From Mycolicibacterium phlei (GTDB taxonomy: Bacteria > Actinomycetota > Actinomycetes > Mycobacteriales > Mycobacteriaceae): a stretch of 64,000 bases of DNA. Of this stretch, positions 42,854 to 51,974 are shown in pieces. Below the pieces are notes generated by a model, which ran no database searches, had not been told where the DNA came from, and was given only the letters and a program-made list of their open reading frames with translations. Each line of letters opens with the position of its first letter. Position 1 is the first letter of the stretch. The stretch covers positions 3,534,001 through 3,598,000 of the forward strand of contig NZ_CP014475.1 in NCBI RefSeq assembly GCF_001583415.1, written 5' to 3'. The position numbers and the translations under genes were made by a program.

Positions 42854-43863
42854 CCGGTCGCCTGCATGTAGATCTTGGTGATGGTGCCGTTCTCCTTATC
42901 GAACAGCTCCGGATCCAGCTTCTCCCAGCCACCCAGGTCGTCGACCGTCCACAGCTTGGCCGGCTCCGGGAACTTGTCGCGGTACTCGGCGAGCACGGCG
43001 GGGTCAACGGGACGGAAGTTGGCCTCGGCCCACAGCTTCTGCGCCTCCGGGGTGAACAGGAAGTTGTTCAGGGCGGTGGCCTTGTCCAGGTGCTGGCTGG
43101 TGTTCACGACCGCGACCGGGTTCTCGATCTTGAAGGTCTCCGGCGGGTTGACGTGCTCCAGGTCGAAGTTCAGCGCCTCGTTCTCGTAGGCCAGCAGCAC
43201 GTCGCCGCTGCCCTGGCGGAACACGTCGGTGGCCTCCCGGCCCGAGCCCGGACGCAGCTTGACGTGCTCGGTCACCAGCTTGCTGACGAACTCGATGCCG
43301 GCCTGCGGGTCCTGGCCGCCCTTGCTGGCCCACGCGTACGGCGCCAGCAGGTTCCACTTGGCCGCACCCGAGCTCAGCGGGCTGGGCGTGATGACCTCGA
43401 CACCCGGCTTGAGCAGGTCCGGCCAGTCCTTGATGCCCTTGGGGTTGCCCGGGCGCACCGCGAACGAGACCACCGAACCGAACGGGATGCCCTTGGTGGC
43501 GCCGGCGTTCCAGTCCTCGTTCACCTTGCCGGCCTTGACCAGGCGGGTGATGTCGGGTTGCACGGAGAAGTTCACGATGTCGGCCGGCTTGCCGTCGACG
43601 ACCGCGCGCGACTGGTCACCGGAAGCCCCGTACGAGGTGGTCACCGCGACGCCCTTGCCCTCCTCGGTGGCCGCGAACGCCGGGATGATCTTGCTCCACC
43701 CGGGCTCCGGCACGGCGTAGGCGACCAGCGTCAGCGTGGTGTCGGCGGCGTCGCCACCACTCTCACCGGCGACGTCGCTGGACCCGCCGCCGCAGGCGGC
43801 GAGCACCGTCGCGGTCGTGGCGAGCGCCAGCGCGGCGCGCCAGGACTTGCGGATGTTGACCAT
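42850..43863 (-). CDS. subI: Sulfate-binding lipoprotein SubI
   Basis: Periplasmic sulfate-binding component of the importer, 337 residues. Signal peptide MVNIRKSWRAALALATTATV followed by lipobox LAAC (Cys near residue 23), so membrane-anchored. Body has the family wording TLTLVAYAVPEPGWSKIIPAF, SYGASGDQSRAVVDG and DVLLAYENEALNF. ATG at 43863 is preferred to an upstream in-frame ATG at 43908 because it directly precedes the signal peptide. Preceded by a poly-Cys leader peptide. Confidence 0.92.
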   Translation of the reverse strand: MVNIRKSWRAALALATTATVLAACGGGSSDVAGESGGDAADTTLTLVAYAVPEPGWSKIIPAFAATEEGKGVAVTTSYGASGDQSRAVVDGKPADIVNFSVQPDITRLVKAGKVNEDWNAGATKGIPFGSVVSFAVRPGNPKGIKDWPDLLKPGVEVITPSPLSSGAAKWNLLAPYAWASKGGQDPQAGIEFVSKLVTEHVKLRPGSGREATDVFRQGSGDVLLAYENEALNFDLEHVNPPETFKIENPVAVVNTSQHLDKATALNNFLFTPEAQKLWAEANFRPVDPAVLAEYRDKFPEPAKLWTVDDLGGWEKLDPELFDKENGTITKIYMQATG

Positions 43864-43979
43864 GGGGAACCTTTCGTTGAGGGAACTGCGGTGGAGAGCC
43901 CGTCTCAACGGAAGGCGATGGATCAGCCGAAGCGCATCACATAGCCGTCACCGACACCGAACCGCGGACGGGCGATGGG

Positions 43980-44063
43980 TCAGCAACAACAACAGACTTC
44001 GGCAACAGCGCAGCTCAGGACGGCCACGACGGGGCCACCCGTGATGCCGGACGCTGTCTGCAT
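43980..44063 (-). CDS. Poly-cysteine leaderless leader peptide upstream of subI
   Basis: A 27-codon open frame starting ATG at 44063 and ending ...SCAVAEVCCCC immediately before the stop, so the last four codons are all cysteine. A -10-like TAGGCT (44071-44076, minus strand) is seven bases before the ATG, predicting a leaderless transcript. This is the second such peptide in the window and matches the reported class of cysteine-responsive attenuators before sulfur operons of mycobacteria. The sulfate importer gene subI begins 116 bases downstream. Cysteine shortage would stall ribosomes on the Cys run and relieve attenuation. Confidence 0.87.
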   Translation of the reverse strand: MQTASGITGGPVVAVLSCAVAEVCCCC

Positions 44064-44117
44064 GGCGCGAAGCCTAACAGAGACCTACGGATTCTCTGGT
44101 CCGAGGTGTGGCGGGTA

Positions 44118-44216
44118 TCACCGCGTGAACCACCACATGACGATCACCAGGACCACAAGCAGCACCAAGATCAGCGTCACCCGCGACCGCGGCATCCCGC
44201 TGTTGCCCCGATTCAT
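44118..44216 (-). CDS. Tiny single-pass membrane protein (32 residues)
   Basis: A short basic start (MNRGNSGMPRSR) followed by one hydrophobic segment VTLILVLLVVLVIVMWWF and a final TR. It overlaps the stop of the next upstream gene by ATGA. A tiny membrane gene (Rv2401A) occurs next to subI in M. tuberculosis, which supports it being real. No function is evident. Confidence 0.55.
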   Translation of the reverse strand: MNRGNSGMPRSRVTLILVLLVVLVIVMWWFTR

Positions 44217-44410
44217 CGCTCCACATCCCGCTCGTCGTGACGAATGTGCCGCAGCAACTTGATGCCGTTGCCGAGGGCGCCGTCGAGCACCACCGCGATC
44301 CCGTACGCCAGCGCCAGCACCACGGGCATCACCACCGCGGTCTGCGCGACGAAAGGCAGTCCGGAGAGCCAGAGTTCGACCCCGTCCCACCAGTTGAGGA
44401 ATCCGGCCAC
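44213..44410 (-). CDS. Small membrane protein (65 residues)
   Basis: Begins with GTG at 44410; MAGFLNWWDGVELWLSGLPF is amphipathic and VVMPVVLALAYGIAVVLDG is a likely membrane segment, followed by a charged tail (RHIRHDERDVER). Coupled to the 32-residue gene by an ATGA overlap. A corresponding pair of small genes exists between subI and Rv2402 in M. tuberculosis. Function unknown. Confidence 0.6.
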   Translation of the reverse strand: MAGFLNWWDGVELWLSGLPFVAQTAVVMPVVLALAYGIAVVLDGALGNGIKLLRHIRHDERDVER

Positions 44411-44434
44411 CCCGCCAGCCTAGGGGATGCGACG

Positions 44435-45661
44435 ATGGGCACCGTGCCCGCCGATCGGACCACCTGTGTGATCGCCGGCGGCGGCCCCGCGGGCGTGATG
44501 CTGGGGTTGTTGCTCGCCCGCGCCGGCGTCGACGTGACCGTCATGGAGAAGCACGCGGATTTCCTGCGCGACTTCCGCGGCGACACCGTGCACGCCAGCA
44601 CCCTGCGGATGCTCGACGAACTCGGGCTGTCCGACGCGTTCGCCCGCGTGCGCCACCGCGAGATCCAGACCCTGACGATGACGGTGCAGGGCACGCCGGT
44701 GGCACTGGATCTGCGTCGAATTCCCGGTCCGCACAAGCACATCGCGCTGGTACCGCAATGGGACTTCCTGGAGCTGCTGGCCTCGGCGGCGCAGCGCGAA
44801 CCGACCTTCACGCTGCTGCGCAGCACCGAGGTGCTCGGCCCGCTGCTCGACGGCGAGAAGGTGGTCGGGGTGCGCTACCGCGGCGCCGACGGCCGGGTCG
44901 GCCGGATGCGGGCGACGCTGACCGTGGCCTGCGACGGGCGCACCTCGACGCTGCGCGCGGCGATGGGGCTGCACCCGAGGAACTTCGGCGCGCCGATGGA
45001 CGTGTGGTGGTTCCGGCTGCCGCGCGACGAGCAGGACCCGCGCGGTCTGGCCGGGGTGCTGGGCAGCGGACACGCGCTGATCGTCATCGACCGCGGCGAC
45101 TACTACCAGTGCGCCTACATCATCCCGAAGGGCCGCGACGCCGAGCTGCGCGCCAGGGGCATCGGGTCACTGCACCGCGGGGCGGTCGAGCTGGTGCCGT
45201 GGCTGGCCGACCGGATCGGCACGGTGACGTCGTTCGACGACGTCAAGCTGCTCGACGTGCAGCTCAACCGGCTGCACCGGTGGTACACCGACGGGCTGTT
45301 GCTGCTCGGCGACGCCGCCCACGCGATGTCGCCGGTCGGCGGCGTCGGGATCAACCTGGCTGTGGCCGACGCGGTCGCCGCCGCGCGGGTGCTGGCCGGG
45401 CCGCTGCGCGACGGCACCCTGCGCCGCCGGCACCTGGCCCGGGTCCAGGCGCGGCGCTGGTTGCCCGCAGCGCTGATCCAGGCGGTGCAGCGGGTCATCC
45501 ACCGGCGGGTGATCGCGGTGGCGGTCAACGCCCGGCAGCCGGGTGTGGCACCGCTGCTCGTCCGGGTGGCGCGCCGGCTGCCCGCGCTGCGCCGGGTGGT
45601 CGCGTACGGGGTCGCGATCGGACCGCTGCCCGAACATATCCCGGCCTTTGCCCGACGCTGA
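44435..45661 (+). CDS. FAD-dependent aromatic-type monooxygenase/oxidoreductase
   Basis: 408 residues of the group A flavoprotein hydroxylase family: N-terminal FAD motif CVIAGGGPAGVMLGLLLARAG, second motif VACDGRTSTLRAAMG near residue 165, and the FAD ribityl-binding GDAAHAMSPVGGVGINLAVAD near 300. This arrangement is typical of PheA/TfdB/UbiH-like enzymes that hydroxylate aromatic or quinone-like substrates with NAD(P)H and O2. ATG at 44435 is chosen over an in-frame ATG at 44237 that overlaps the opposite-strand small gene. Not part of an obvious operon; substrate unknown. Confidence 0.78.
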   Translation: MGTVPADRTTCVIAGGGPAGVMLGLLLARAGVDVTVMEKHADFLRDFRGDTVHASTLRMLDELGLSDAFARVRHREIQTLTMTVQGTPVALDLRRIPGPHKHIALVPQWDFLELLASAAQREPTFTLLRSTEVLGPLLDGEKVVGVRYRGADGRVGRMRATLTVACDGRTSTLRAAMGLHPRNFGAPMDVWWFRLPRDEQDPRGLAGVLGSGHALIVIDRGDYYQCAYIIPKGRDAELRARGIGSLHRGAVELVPWLADRIGTVTSFDDVKLLDVQLNRLHRWYTDGLLLLGDAAHAMSPVGGVGINLAVADAVAAARVLAGPLRDGTLRRRHLARVQARRWLPAALIQAVQRVIHRRVIAVAVNARQPGVAPLLVRVARRLPALRRVVAYGVAIGPLPEHIPAFARR

Positions 45662-45731
45662 TCCGGGCAGCGGTCCGAACACGCCGCCGAGAAGTGGACG
45701 CCGGGCGCCCCCGCAGTCGATGATGTTGCGC

Positions 45732-47768
45732 ATGGTTCTGCAACAGACCGGGCCTTCGGACGGGTCGCTGGAATCCGCCAACGGGGCGACACCCGGCCAG
45801 TCCGGCGCGAACGACACCCCCCTGACGGTGACCGCGCCGAGCCCCTACGCCCCCACCACCGGGTTGCGGAATCCGTTCCCACCGATCGCGGACTACGGCT
45901 TTCTGTCCGACTGCGAGAACACCTGCCTGATCTCCTCGTCGGGTTCGGTGGAGTGGATGTGCGTGCCCCGGCCGGACTCCCCGTCGGTGTTCGGCGCGAT
46001 CCTGGACCGCGGCGCCGGCCACTTCCGGCTCGGCCCGTACGGGGTGTCGGTGCCGTCGGCGCGGCGCTACCTGCCGGGCAGCCTGATCCTGGAGACCACC
46101 TGGCAGACCCCGACCGGCTGGCTGATCGTGCGTGAGGCGCTGGTGATGGGCCCGTGGCACGACATCGAGCAGCGTTCGCGCACCCACCGCCGCACGCCGA
46201 TGGACTGGGACGCCGAGCACATCCTGCTGCGCACGGTGCGCTGCGTGTCCGGCACCGTCGAGCTGGTGATGAACTGCGAGCCGGCGTTCGACTACCACCG
46301 CATCCCCGCCACCTGGGAGTACTCGGCGCAGGCCTACGGCGAGGCGATCGCGCGGGCCAGCCGGGACGCCGACGCGCATCCGACACTGCGGCTGACGACG
46401 AACCTGCGGCTCGGCCTGGAGGGCCACGAGGCGCGGGCGCGCACCCGGATGAAGGAGGGCGACAACGCGTTCGTCGCGCTGTCGTGGTCCAAGCATCCGG
46501 CGCCGCAGACCTATGAGGAAGCCGCCGAGAAGATGTGGCAGACCAGCGAGGCGTGGCGGCAGTGGATCAACGTCGGGGACTTCCCGGACCACCCGTGGCG
46601 GGCCTATCTGCAGCGCAGCGCGCTGACGCTGAAGGGGCTGACGTACTCGCCGACCGGCGCGCTGCTGGCCGCGCCCACCACGTCGCTGCCGGAAACCCCG
46701 CACGGCGAGCGCAACTGGGACTACCGCTACGCCTGGGTGCGGGACTCCACGTTCGCGCTGTGGGGCCTGTACACGCTCGGCCTGGACCGCGAGGCCGACG
46801 ACTTCTTCGCGTTCATCGCCGACGTGTCCGGCGCCAACAACGGTGAGCGCCATCCGCTGCAGGTGATGTACGGCGTCGGCGGCGAGCGCGAGCTCGTCGA
46901 GGAGGAGCTGCACCACCTGTCCGGCTACGACGGGGCGCGGCCGGTGCGCATCGGCAACGGCGCCTACAACCAGATGCAGCACGACATCTGGGGCACGATG
47001 CTGGACTCGGTGTATCTGCACGCCAAGTCGCGCGAGCAGATCTCCGACACGCTGTGGCCGGTGCTCAAGCAGCAGGTCGAGGAGGCGATCAAGCACTGGA
47101 AGAAGCCCGACCGCGGCATCTGGGAGGTGCGCGGCGAGCCGCAGCACTTCACCTCCAGCAAGATCATGTGCTGGGTGGCGCTGGACCGCGGCTCCAAGCT
47201 GGCCGAACTGCAGGGCGAGAAGTCCTACGCCCAGCAGTGGCGCGCGATCGCCGAGGAGATCAAGGCCGACATCCTCAAGCACGGCGTCAACGAACGCGGC
47301 ATCCTGACCCAGCGTTACGGCAGCGACGCGCTGGACGCCTCGCTGCTGCTGGCGGTGCTGACCCGGTTCCTGCCGCCCGACGACCCGCGGATCCGCAACA
47401 CCGTGCTGGCCATCGCCGACGAGCTGACCGAGGACGGCCTGGTGCTGCGGTACCGGGTCGAGGAGACCGACGACGGGCTCTCCGGTGAGGAGGGCACGTT
47501 CACGATCTGCTCGTTCTGGCTGGTGTCGGCGCTGGTGGAGATCGGCGAGATCAGCCGCGCCAAGCATCTCTGCGAGCGGCTGCTGTCGTTCGCCAGCCCG
47601 CTGCACCTCTACGCCGAGGAGATCGAGCCGCGCACCGGCCGCCATCTGGGCAACTTCCCGCAGGCGTTCACCCACCTGGCGCTGATCAACGCCGTGGTGC
47701 ACGTGATCCGCGCCGAGGAGGAGGCCGACAGCTCCGGCGGCTTCGTTCCGGCCAACGCCCCCATGTGA
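45732..47768 (+). CDS. Glycoside hydrolase family 15 protein, mycobacterial trehalase type (Rv2402 homologue)
   Basis: A 678-residue GH15 enzyme. The N-terminal beta-sandwich holds PIADYGFLSDCENTCLISS and SVEWMCVPRPDSPSVFGA; the (alpha/alpha)6 barrel carries GERNWDYRYAWVRDSTFALW and the acidic EIEPRTGRHLGNFPQAFTH. The M. smegmatis homologue is reported to be a trehalase, so trehalose hydrolysis to glucose is the likely reaction. ATG at 45732 (MVLQQTGPSDG) is chosen because it matches the recalled start of Rv2402; earlier ATGs at 45720 and 45723 are possible. Its last five codons and stop lie in a 15-base tandem duplication. Confidence 0.88.
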   Translation: MVLQQTGPSDGSLESANGATPGQSGANDTPLTVTAPSPYAPTTGLRNPFPPIADYGFLSDCENTCLISSSGSVEWMCVPRPDSPSVFGAILDRGAGHFRLGPYGVSVPSARRYLPGSLILETTWQTPTGWLIVREALVMGPWHDIEQRSRTHRRTPMDWDAEHILLRTVRCVSGTVELVMNCEPAFDYHRIPATWEYSAQAYGEAIARASRDADAHPTLRLTTNLRLGLEGHEARARTRMKEGDNAFVALSWSKHPAPQTYEEAAEKMWQTSEAWRQWINVGDFPDHPWRAYLQRSALTLKGLTYSPTGALLAAPTTSLPETPHGERNWDYRYAWVRDSTFALWGLYTLGLDREADDFFAFIADVSGANNGERHPLQVMYGVGGERELVEEELHHLSGYDGARPVRIGNGAYNQMQHDIWGTMLDSVYLHAKSREQISDTLWPVLKQQVEEAIKHWKKPDRGIWEVRGEPQHFTSSKIMCWVALDRGSKLAELQGEKSYAQQWRAIAEEIKADILKHGVNERGILTQRYGSDALDASLLLAVLTRFLPPDDPRIRNTVLAIADELTEDGLVLRYRVEETDDGLSGEEGTFTICSFWLVSALVEIGEISRAKHLCERLLSFASPLHLYAEEIEPRTGRHLGNFPQAFTHLALINAVVHVIRAEEEADSSGGFVPANAPM

Positions 47769-47786
47769 GCCGCCCCCATGTGAGCC
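47757..47786 (+). repeat. 15-base tandem duplication across the trehalase stop codon
   Basis: GCCCCCATGTGAGCC occurs twice back to back (47757-47771 and 47772-47786). The first copy contains the gene's stop codon; the second is untranslated. Probably a replication-slippage duplication. Confidence 0.8.
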
Positions 47787-47792
47787 GCGCGA

Positions 47793-47826
47793 AAGCCGGG
47801 GTCACACCGCGGTGTGACCCCGGCTT
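47793..47826. terminator. Perfect 34-base palindrome between convergent genes
   Basis: AAGCCGGGGTCACACCG (47793-47809) is followed immediately by its exact reverse complement (47810-47826). It lies between the trehalase and the peptide-binding gene, which converge, and ends 11 bases before the latter's stop. A strong bidirectional terminator is the simplest reading. Confidence 0.72.
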
Positions 47827-47837
47827 CCGGGTCTCAG

Positions 47838-49458
47838 CTATCCGGTGACGGCGATGTTGGTGATGTCGGCGCCGTTACCGAGCGACTGCCAGGTCCAGTT
47901 GGTCACCCGGTCGGAGGTGGGCACCGTCTTCACCCGCTCGATCAGCGGGAACCAGGCCAGGTCCTCGGTGGCGATGCGGTTGGTCTCCTGCCAGTCCCCG
48001 GTCGGGTCCGGCGCGGCGAACGCCCGCGCGGCGGCCTCGTTGAGCTTCGGGTTGCTGTAGGTGACGCCGTTCCAGGTGCCGCCGGGCGCGAAGTCGGAGT
48101 TCAGCCAGCCGCCCAGCGTCATCCGGGCGCTGTTGCCCTGCCAGTCCGGGGTCCAGGTGGTGATCGCCAGATCCCACTGGTCGACCTTGGACTTGTCGCC
48201 GAGGAACGCGTTGAGCGCACTCCAGCTGTCGGCGGGCACCGGGGTGAGCTTCACGTCGATGCCCGCGCGCTTGGCCGAGTTCTGCACCGAGGTGGCGATC
48301 TTCTCGAACTCCGGGTTGGTGCGGTAGGCCAGGTTGACCGTCAGGTTCTCCCTGCCGGCCTCGGCCAGCAGCGCCTTGGCCTTCTCCGGGTAGCCCTTGC
48401 CGTCCGGGGTGGAGTACGGGCTGTCCTCGTTGTAGCCGACGATGGTCGACGTCAGGATCTGGTCGCTGACCTGTGCGGCGTCCGGGCCGCCGAGGCCGCG
48501 TACGACGTCGGCCTTGTCCAGCGCGTAGTTGAACGCCTGGCGCACCCGCAGATCCTTGAGCGCCTCCTGTCCGGGGGTGGCGGGCTTGTCCGGGTTGTTC
48601 CAGCTGATGAAGACCGCCGACCCGCTCGCCGAGCTGTGCAGGTGATCCGGGTCGGTCTTCTTGTACTGGGCGATCACGTTGGCCGGGTAGGCGCGGATGT
48701 ACAGGCCGATGTCGGCGGTGCCGGTCTGCAGCTGCTGGGAGGCGGCGTCGGCGGAGGCGACGGTGGTGTCGAAGACGATCTCGTCGGCGTACGCCTTGCG
48801 GGGGTCGCCCTCACCGTTGTAGTCCGGCACCTTCTTGAGCCGCAGTTCCTTGCCCTGCTCGTAGGACTCGATGTAGTACGGGCCGCTGGAGGCGTAGTTC
48901 TGCCGGAACTCCAGGCTGTCGGCGAAGTAGTTGCTGACGATCTCCTCGGGCAGCGGGCTGACGAAGTTCAGCGTGAGGATGTCGAGGAAGTCGCTGGCCG
49001 GCTCGGTCAGCTTGATCTGCAACGTCTTGTCGTCGAGCGCGGTGACGCCGCTGATCTCGTGGGTGTCGATGAACTCCTTGACCGCCGCCAGATCACCGGT
49101 GGGCACCTTGGCGAATTCGTCGGCGTACTCCCGGAATCCGTCGAACAGCGCGTTGTAGTAGGTGATCGCGCTGACCTGGGCGTTGGGGTCCGGGAACCGC
49201 TTGACCGCGTAGACGAAGTCGTGCGCGGTGATCTCGCGGTCGGTGGCCCCGGAGAACTTGATGCCGTCGCGCAGCTTGAACGTGTAGGTCTTGCCGTCCG
49301 GGGTGACCTCCCAGCTCTCGGCCAGGTCCGGCACCACCTCGACGTCAGCGCCGATGCTCTCCGTGCTGCCCGGGTAGGTGACCAGCTGGCGGGTGAGCGC
49401 CCGGATCACCTGCCACGACTCCGACGAGTAGGCGATCAGCGACTGTGGTGCCGGGTCG
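47838..49458 (-). pseudogene. Peptide-type ABC solute-binding protein (SBP_bac_5), 5' end missing
   Basis: About 540 residues of a family 5 extracellular solute-binding protein: VPDLAESWEVTPDGKTYTFKLRDGIKFSG, LRDLRVRQAF-type wording (LKDLRVRQAFNYALDKADV), and QWDLAITTWTPDWQGNSAR. The readable frame begins at about 49458 with DPAPQSLIAYSSESWQVIRAL. There is no signal peptide, lipobox or usual N-terminal lobe start, and no permease or ATPase genes are next to it. Immediately upstream in another frame is the start of an unrelated gene, so this looks like a deletion remnant. Peptide, opine or sulfur-compound binding cannot be told apart from sequence. Confidence 0.75.
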
Positions 49459-49659
49459 TACCCGCACCTTGCCGTCGACGACGTCGAGCGTCGGGTTCTT
49501 CAGGAAGACGTCGGCCTGGGTGAGTACCCAGTTGGCGCGGTCGCCGGGTTCGCCGTCGGGGACCCGGGTGACGCCGGGTTGCAGCCGGCTGCCGACGAGC
49601 TTGAACGCGTCGTCGACACTCGCGACGTTGATGCTGCCGGTGAGATAGAAGCCTGCCAT
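49444..49659 (-). pseudogene. N-terminal fragment of a UROD/MetE-like protein fused out of frame to the solute-binding remnant
   Basis: Starts ATG at 49659 with AAGGAA upstream and reads MAGFYLTGSINVASVDDAF, then RLQPGVTRVPDGEPGDRANW and PTLDVVDGKVRVRPGTT. The PDGExGxRxNW wording is that of proteins resembling cobalamin-independent methionine synthase/uroporphyrinogen decarboxylase, normally about 350 residues. After about 70 residues the frame enters the solute-binding gene in the wrong phase and soon loses sense. It follows the SfnB-like gene by 16 bases. The remainder of the original gene appears deleted. Confidence 0.6.
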
Positions 49660-49675
49660 GGTTGTTTCCTTCGAG

Positions 49676-50908
49676 TCAGAGGAGGACACCGAGCCGCGGC
49701 GGCTTGGTGCCGCGCAGCGTGTAGTTGCCGAGGTGGACGTACTTCCAGCGGGCCGGGTCGTGCAGTGAGTGCACCCGCACGTTGCGCCAGTGCCGGTCCA
49801 GCGCGTACTTCTTGTCGGTCGCCGAGGAGCCGGCGAGTTCGAAGATGCCGCTGGCGATCTCGACGGCGAACTCCTGGGCCAGCGCCTTGGCGGCGGCCAC
49901 CTTCAGCGACGCCTCCGCGGCCGCCTCGCGGGTCAGCTCCGGCAGTGCCAGCGCCTCGTCGACCAGGTTCGCGCCCTGGGCCAGCAGCGCCTCCAGCGCG
50001 TACAGCCGGGCGGTGAGCTCACCGAACCGGCGCACCACGTGCGGTTCCTCGGCGGCGCTGTCCACCCCGGCCTCGAACCACGGCCGCGACTTGGTGGTGA
50101 CGAACTTCGCGCCCTCCTCCAGCGCGGCGCGGGCGATGCCGATGTCGACGGCGGCGTGCAGCGCCTGGTCGAACGCGCCGAGCACCGCGGGCGGTGCGGT
50201 GACCGGGTCGGGATCGGGCCCCTCGTCGATGACGAACGGGTCTTCGACGACGACGTTGTCGAACACCACCTCACCGGAGGCGGTGCCCTGCTGGCCGAAC
50301 GACGACCACTTGTCCAGGTTCAGCGTCACACCGGGATCGGTGGGCTGCACGAAAACCGTTGCACCGTGGTCGGGATCGGTGCCGGGGACGCGGGCGGCGA
50401 CGGCGATCCACGTCGCCCCCAGCGTCCCGGTCGCGTAGTACTTGGTGCCGTTGAGCACCCAGGTGCCGTCGTCGCGGCGCACCACGGTGGTACGCCGGTC
50501 GATGCTGCGCTTGGTGCCGCGCTCGACGGTGGCGTTGCCCAGCTGGGCGCCGTCGAGCACGTCGCGGTAGATCCGCGGCGCCGGGTCGTTGTCCTCCAGG
50601 CCGGTGATGGCCTGGTTCAGCACGAAGTGCGACAGCAGCAGCTGGCCGACGGCCGAATCCGCCTGCGCCAGAATGCGCAACACCTCGACGGCGGTGGCCC
50701 GCGGCAGGTCCGGGCCGCCGAACCGGGCGGGCACGATGATGCCGAGCAGACCCGACTCGCTGACCCGGCGCAGCTCCTCCTCCGGCCAGGTGCCGTTGAG
50801 TTCGCGTTCGACCGCGCCCGCCGCGATGTCGGCTGCGATCGAATGCGCAATGCGCAGCGCCTCTTCCGATGTCGTCAGGACGGGAGTGGTGCTTTCGGTG
50901 GTGGTCAT
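49676..50908 (-). CDS. SfnB/DszC-like acyl-CoA-dehydrogenase-fold flavoprotein (first copy)
   Basis: 410 residues with the acyl-CoA dehydrogenase fold: helical N-terminus (LRRVSESGLLGIIVPARFGG), FMN/FAD-binding middle (WVLNGTKYYATGTLGATWIAV, DKWSSFGQQGTASGEVVFDNV) and C-terminal helices ending DRHWRNVRVHSLHDPARWKY. The last motif is typical of the SfnB/DszC/NtaA-linked group, which oxygenates sulfones, thiophenes or amines rather than dehydrogenating acyl-CoA. ATG at 50908 is chosen; a TTG at 50917 is also in frame. Together with a downstream solute-binding remnant and upstream LysR it suggests organosulfur use. Confidence 0.82.
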   Translation of the reverse strand: MTTTESTTPVLTTSEEALRIAHSIAADIAAGAVERELNGTWPEEELRRVSESGLLGIIVPARFGGPDLPRATAVEVLRILAQADSAVGQLLLSHFVLNQAITGLEDNDPAPRIYRDVLDGAQLGNATVERGTKRSIDRRTTVVRRDDGTWVLNGTKYYATGTLGATWIAVAARVPGTDPDHGATVFVQPTDPGVTLNLDKWSSFGQQGTASGEVVFDNVVVEDPFVIDEGPDPDPVTAPPAVLGAFDQALHAAVDIGIARAALEEGAKFVTTKSRPWFEAGVDSAAEEPHVVRRFGELTARLYALEALLAQGANLVDEALALPELTREAAAEASLKVAAAKALAQEFAVEIASGIFELAGSSATDKKYALDRHWRNVRVHSLHDPARWKYVHLGNYTLRGTKPPRLGVLL

Positions 50909-50950
50909 GGTCGCCAACCTAGGGGGCTCGATGGGACGGGGGAAGGTGGA

Positions 50951-51904
50951 TCAAGCGACGCTGAAGGGGCGTTCAGGAACGCTGTAAGCGAGGCTGGGGC
51001 GTAGCCGAGTGCCGACCGCGCGGGTCAGCGACACGAAGGTGCCCAGCGGGGAGTTCTCGGCGGGTTCGTCGGCGGTGGCGACCGCGATGCGCCGCACCGG
51101 CCGTCGTCCCACCACCCGGCGCAGCACCACATCGGGGTGTGCGCCGCCGAACGCCGCCAGCGCCGGCACCAGCGACACCCCGAGCTCGGCGGCGACCAGA
51201 CCTTGGACGGTGTGGTAGTCCTCGGCGCGGAACGTCACCGACGGCACGAAACCGGCGTGGCGGCAGGCCTGTTCGAACACCCGCACGTCGGGGCAGACAC
51301 CGGTCTCGGTGCTGACGATCCACTGCTCGCCGGCCAGCGCGGCGAACGACACCTCGCGGGCGGTCGCGAGCCGGTGGCCGGCGGGCAGCACGACGAAGAA
51401 CTCGTCGTCGTAGACGGGAGTGCTGTGCACGCCTGGGAATTCGGGCCGCTCGCCGGGCACCTCGGTGATCAGCGCGGCGTCGACGTCGCCGGCGGCGAGC
51501 AGGTCGACCCCGTCGGCCGGGTCGGCGGGCACCAGGTCGATGTCGATGTCGGGGCACAGCGCGCGGAAGCGGGCGATCGCGCGCGGCAGGATCGTCGCCG
51601 CCGCGCTGGCGAACGACGCGATGCGTACCGCGCCGGGCCGGCCGGTGGCGATGCGCGCCAGGTCGCGCTCGGCCGCGGCGATCGCGGCCAGGATCGTCTC
51701 GGCGTGTTCGAGCAGCCGGGCACCGGCGGCGGTGGTGCGCACCCCGCTGGGGCTGCGCACCAGCAGTGTCGCGCCGATGTCGCGCTCGAGCGCGGTGATC
51801 TGCTGGGACACCGCCGAGGTGGTGTAGTTCAGCGCCGCCGCCGCGGACAGCGATCCGCAGCGCACGACCTCCTGCAACACCACGAGCCGCCGCACGTCGA
51901 ACAC
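50951..51904 (-). CDS. LysR-family transcriptional regulator
   Basis: 317 residues. The N-terminal winged helix-turn-helix reads LVVLQEVVRCGSLSAAAALN followed by TTSAVSQQITALERDIGATL; the rest is a periplasmic-binding-like effector domain (RIASFASAAATILPRAIARF, VHSTPVYDDEFFVVLPAGH). GTG start at 51904. It is co-directional with and 42 bases upstream of the SfnB-like gene, which it probably controls, perhaps sensing a sulfur metabolite as other LysR regulators of sulfur scavenging do. Confidence 0.85.
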   Translation of the reverse strand: MFDVRRLVVLQEVVRCGSLSAAAALNYTTSAVSQQITALERDIGATLLVRSPSGVRTTAAGARLLEHAETILAAIAAAERDLARIATGRPGAVRIASFASAAATILPRAIARFRALCPDIDIDLVPADPADGVDLLAAGDVDAALITEVPGERPEFPGVHSTPVYDDEFFVVLPAGHRLATAREVSFAALAGEQWIVSTETGVCPDVRVFEQACRHAGFVPSVTFRAEDYHTVQGLVAAELGVSLVPALAAFGGAHPDVVLRRVVGRRPVRRIAVATADEPAENSPLGTFVSLTRAVGTRLRPSLAYSVPERPFSVA

Positions 51905-51974
51905 GCCCGAAATCTATCCACGGCGCCGCCGGCTGCCGATGGTTGCGATCAGCCCGAACCTTTCTGCGTCGGCG

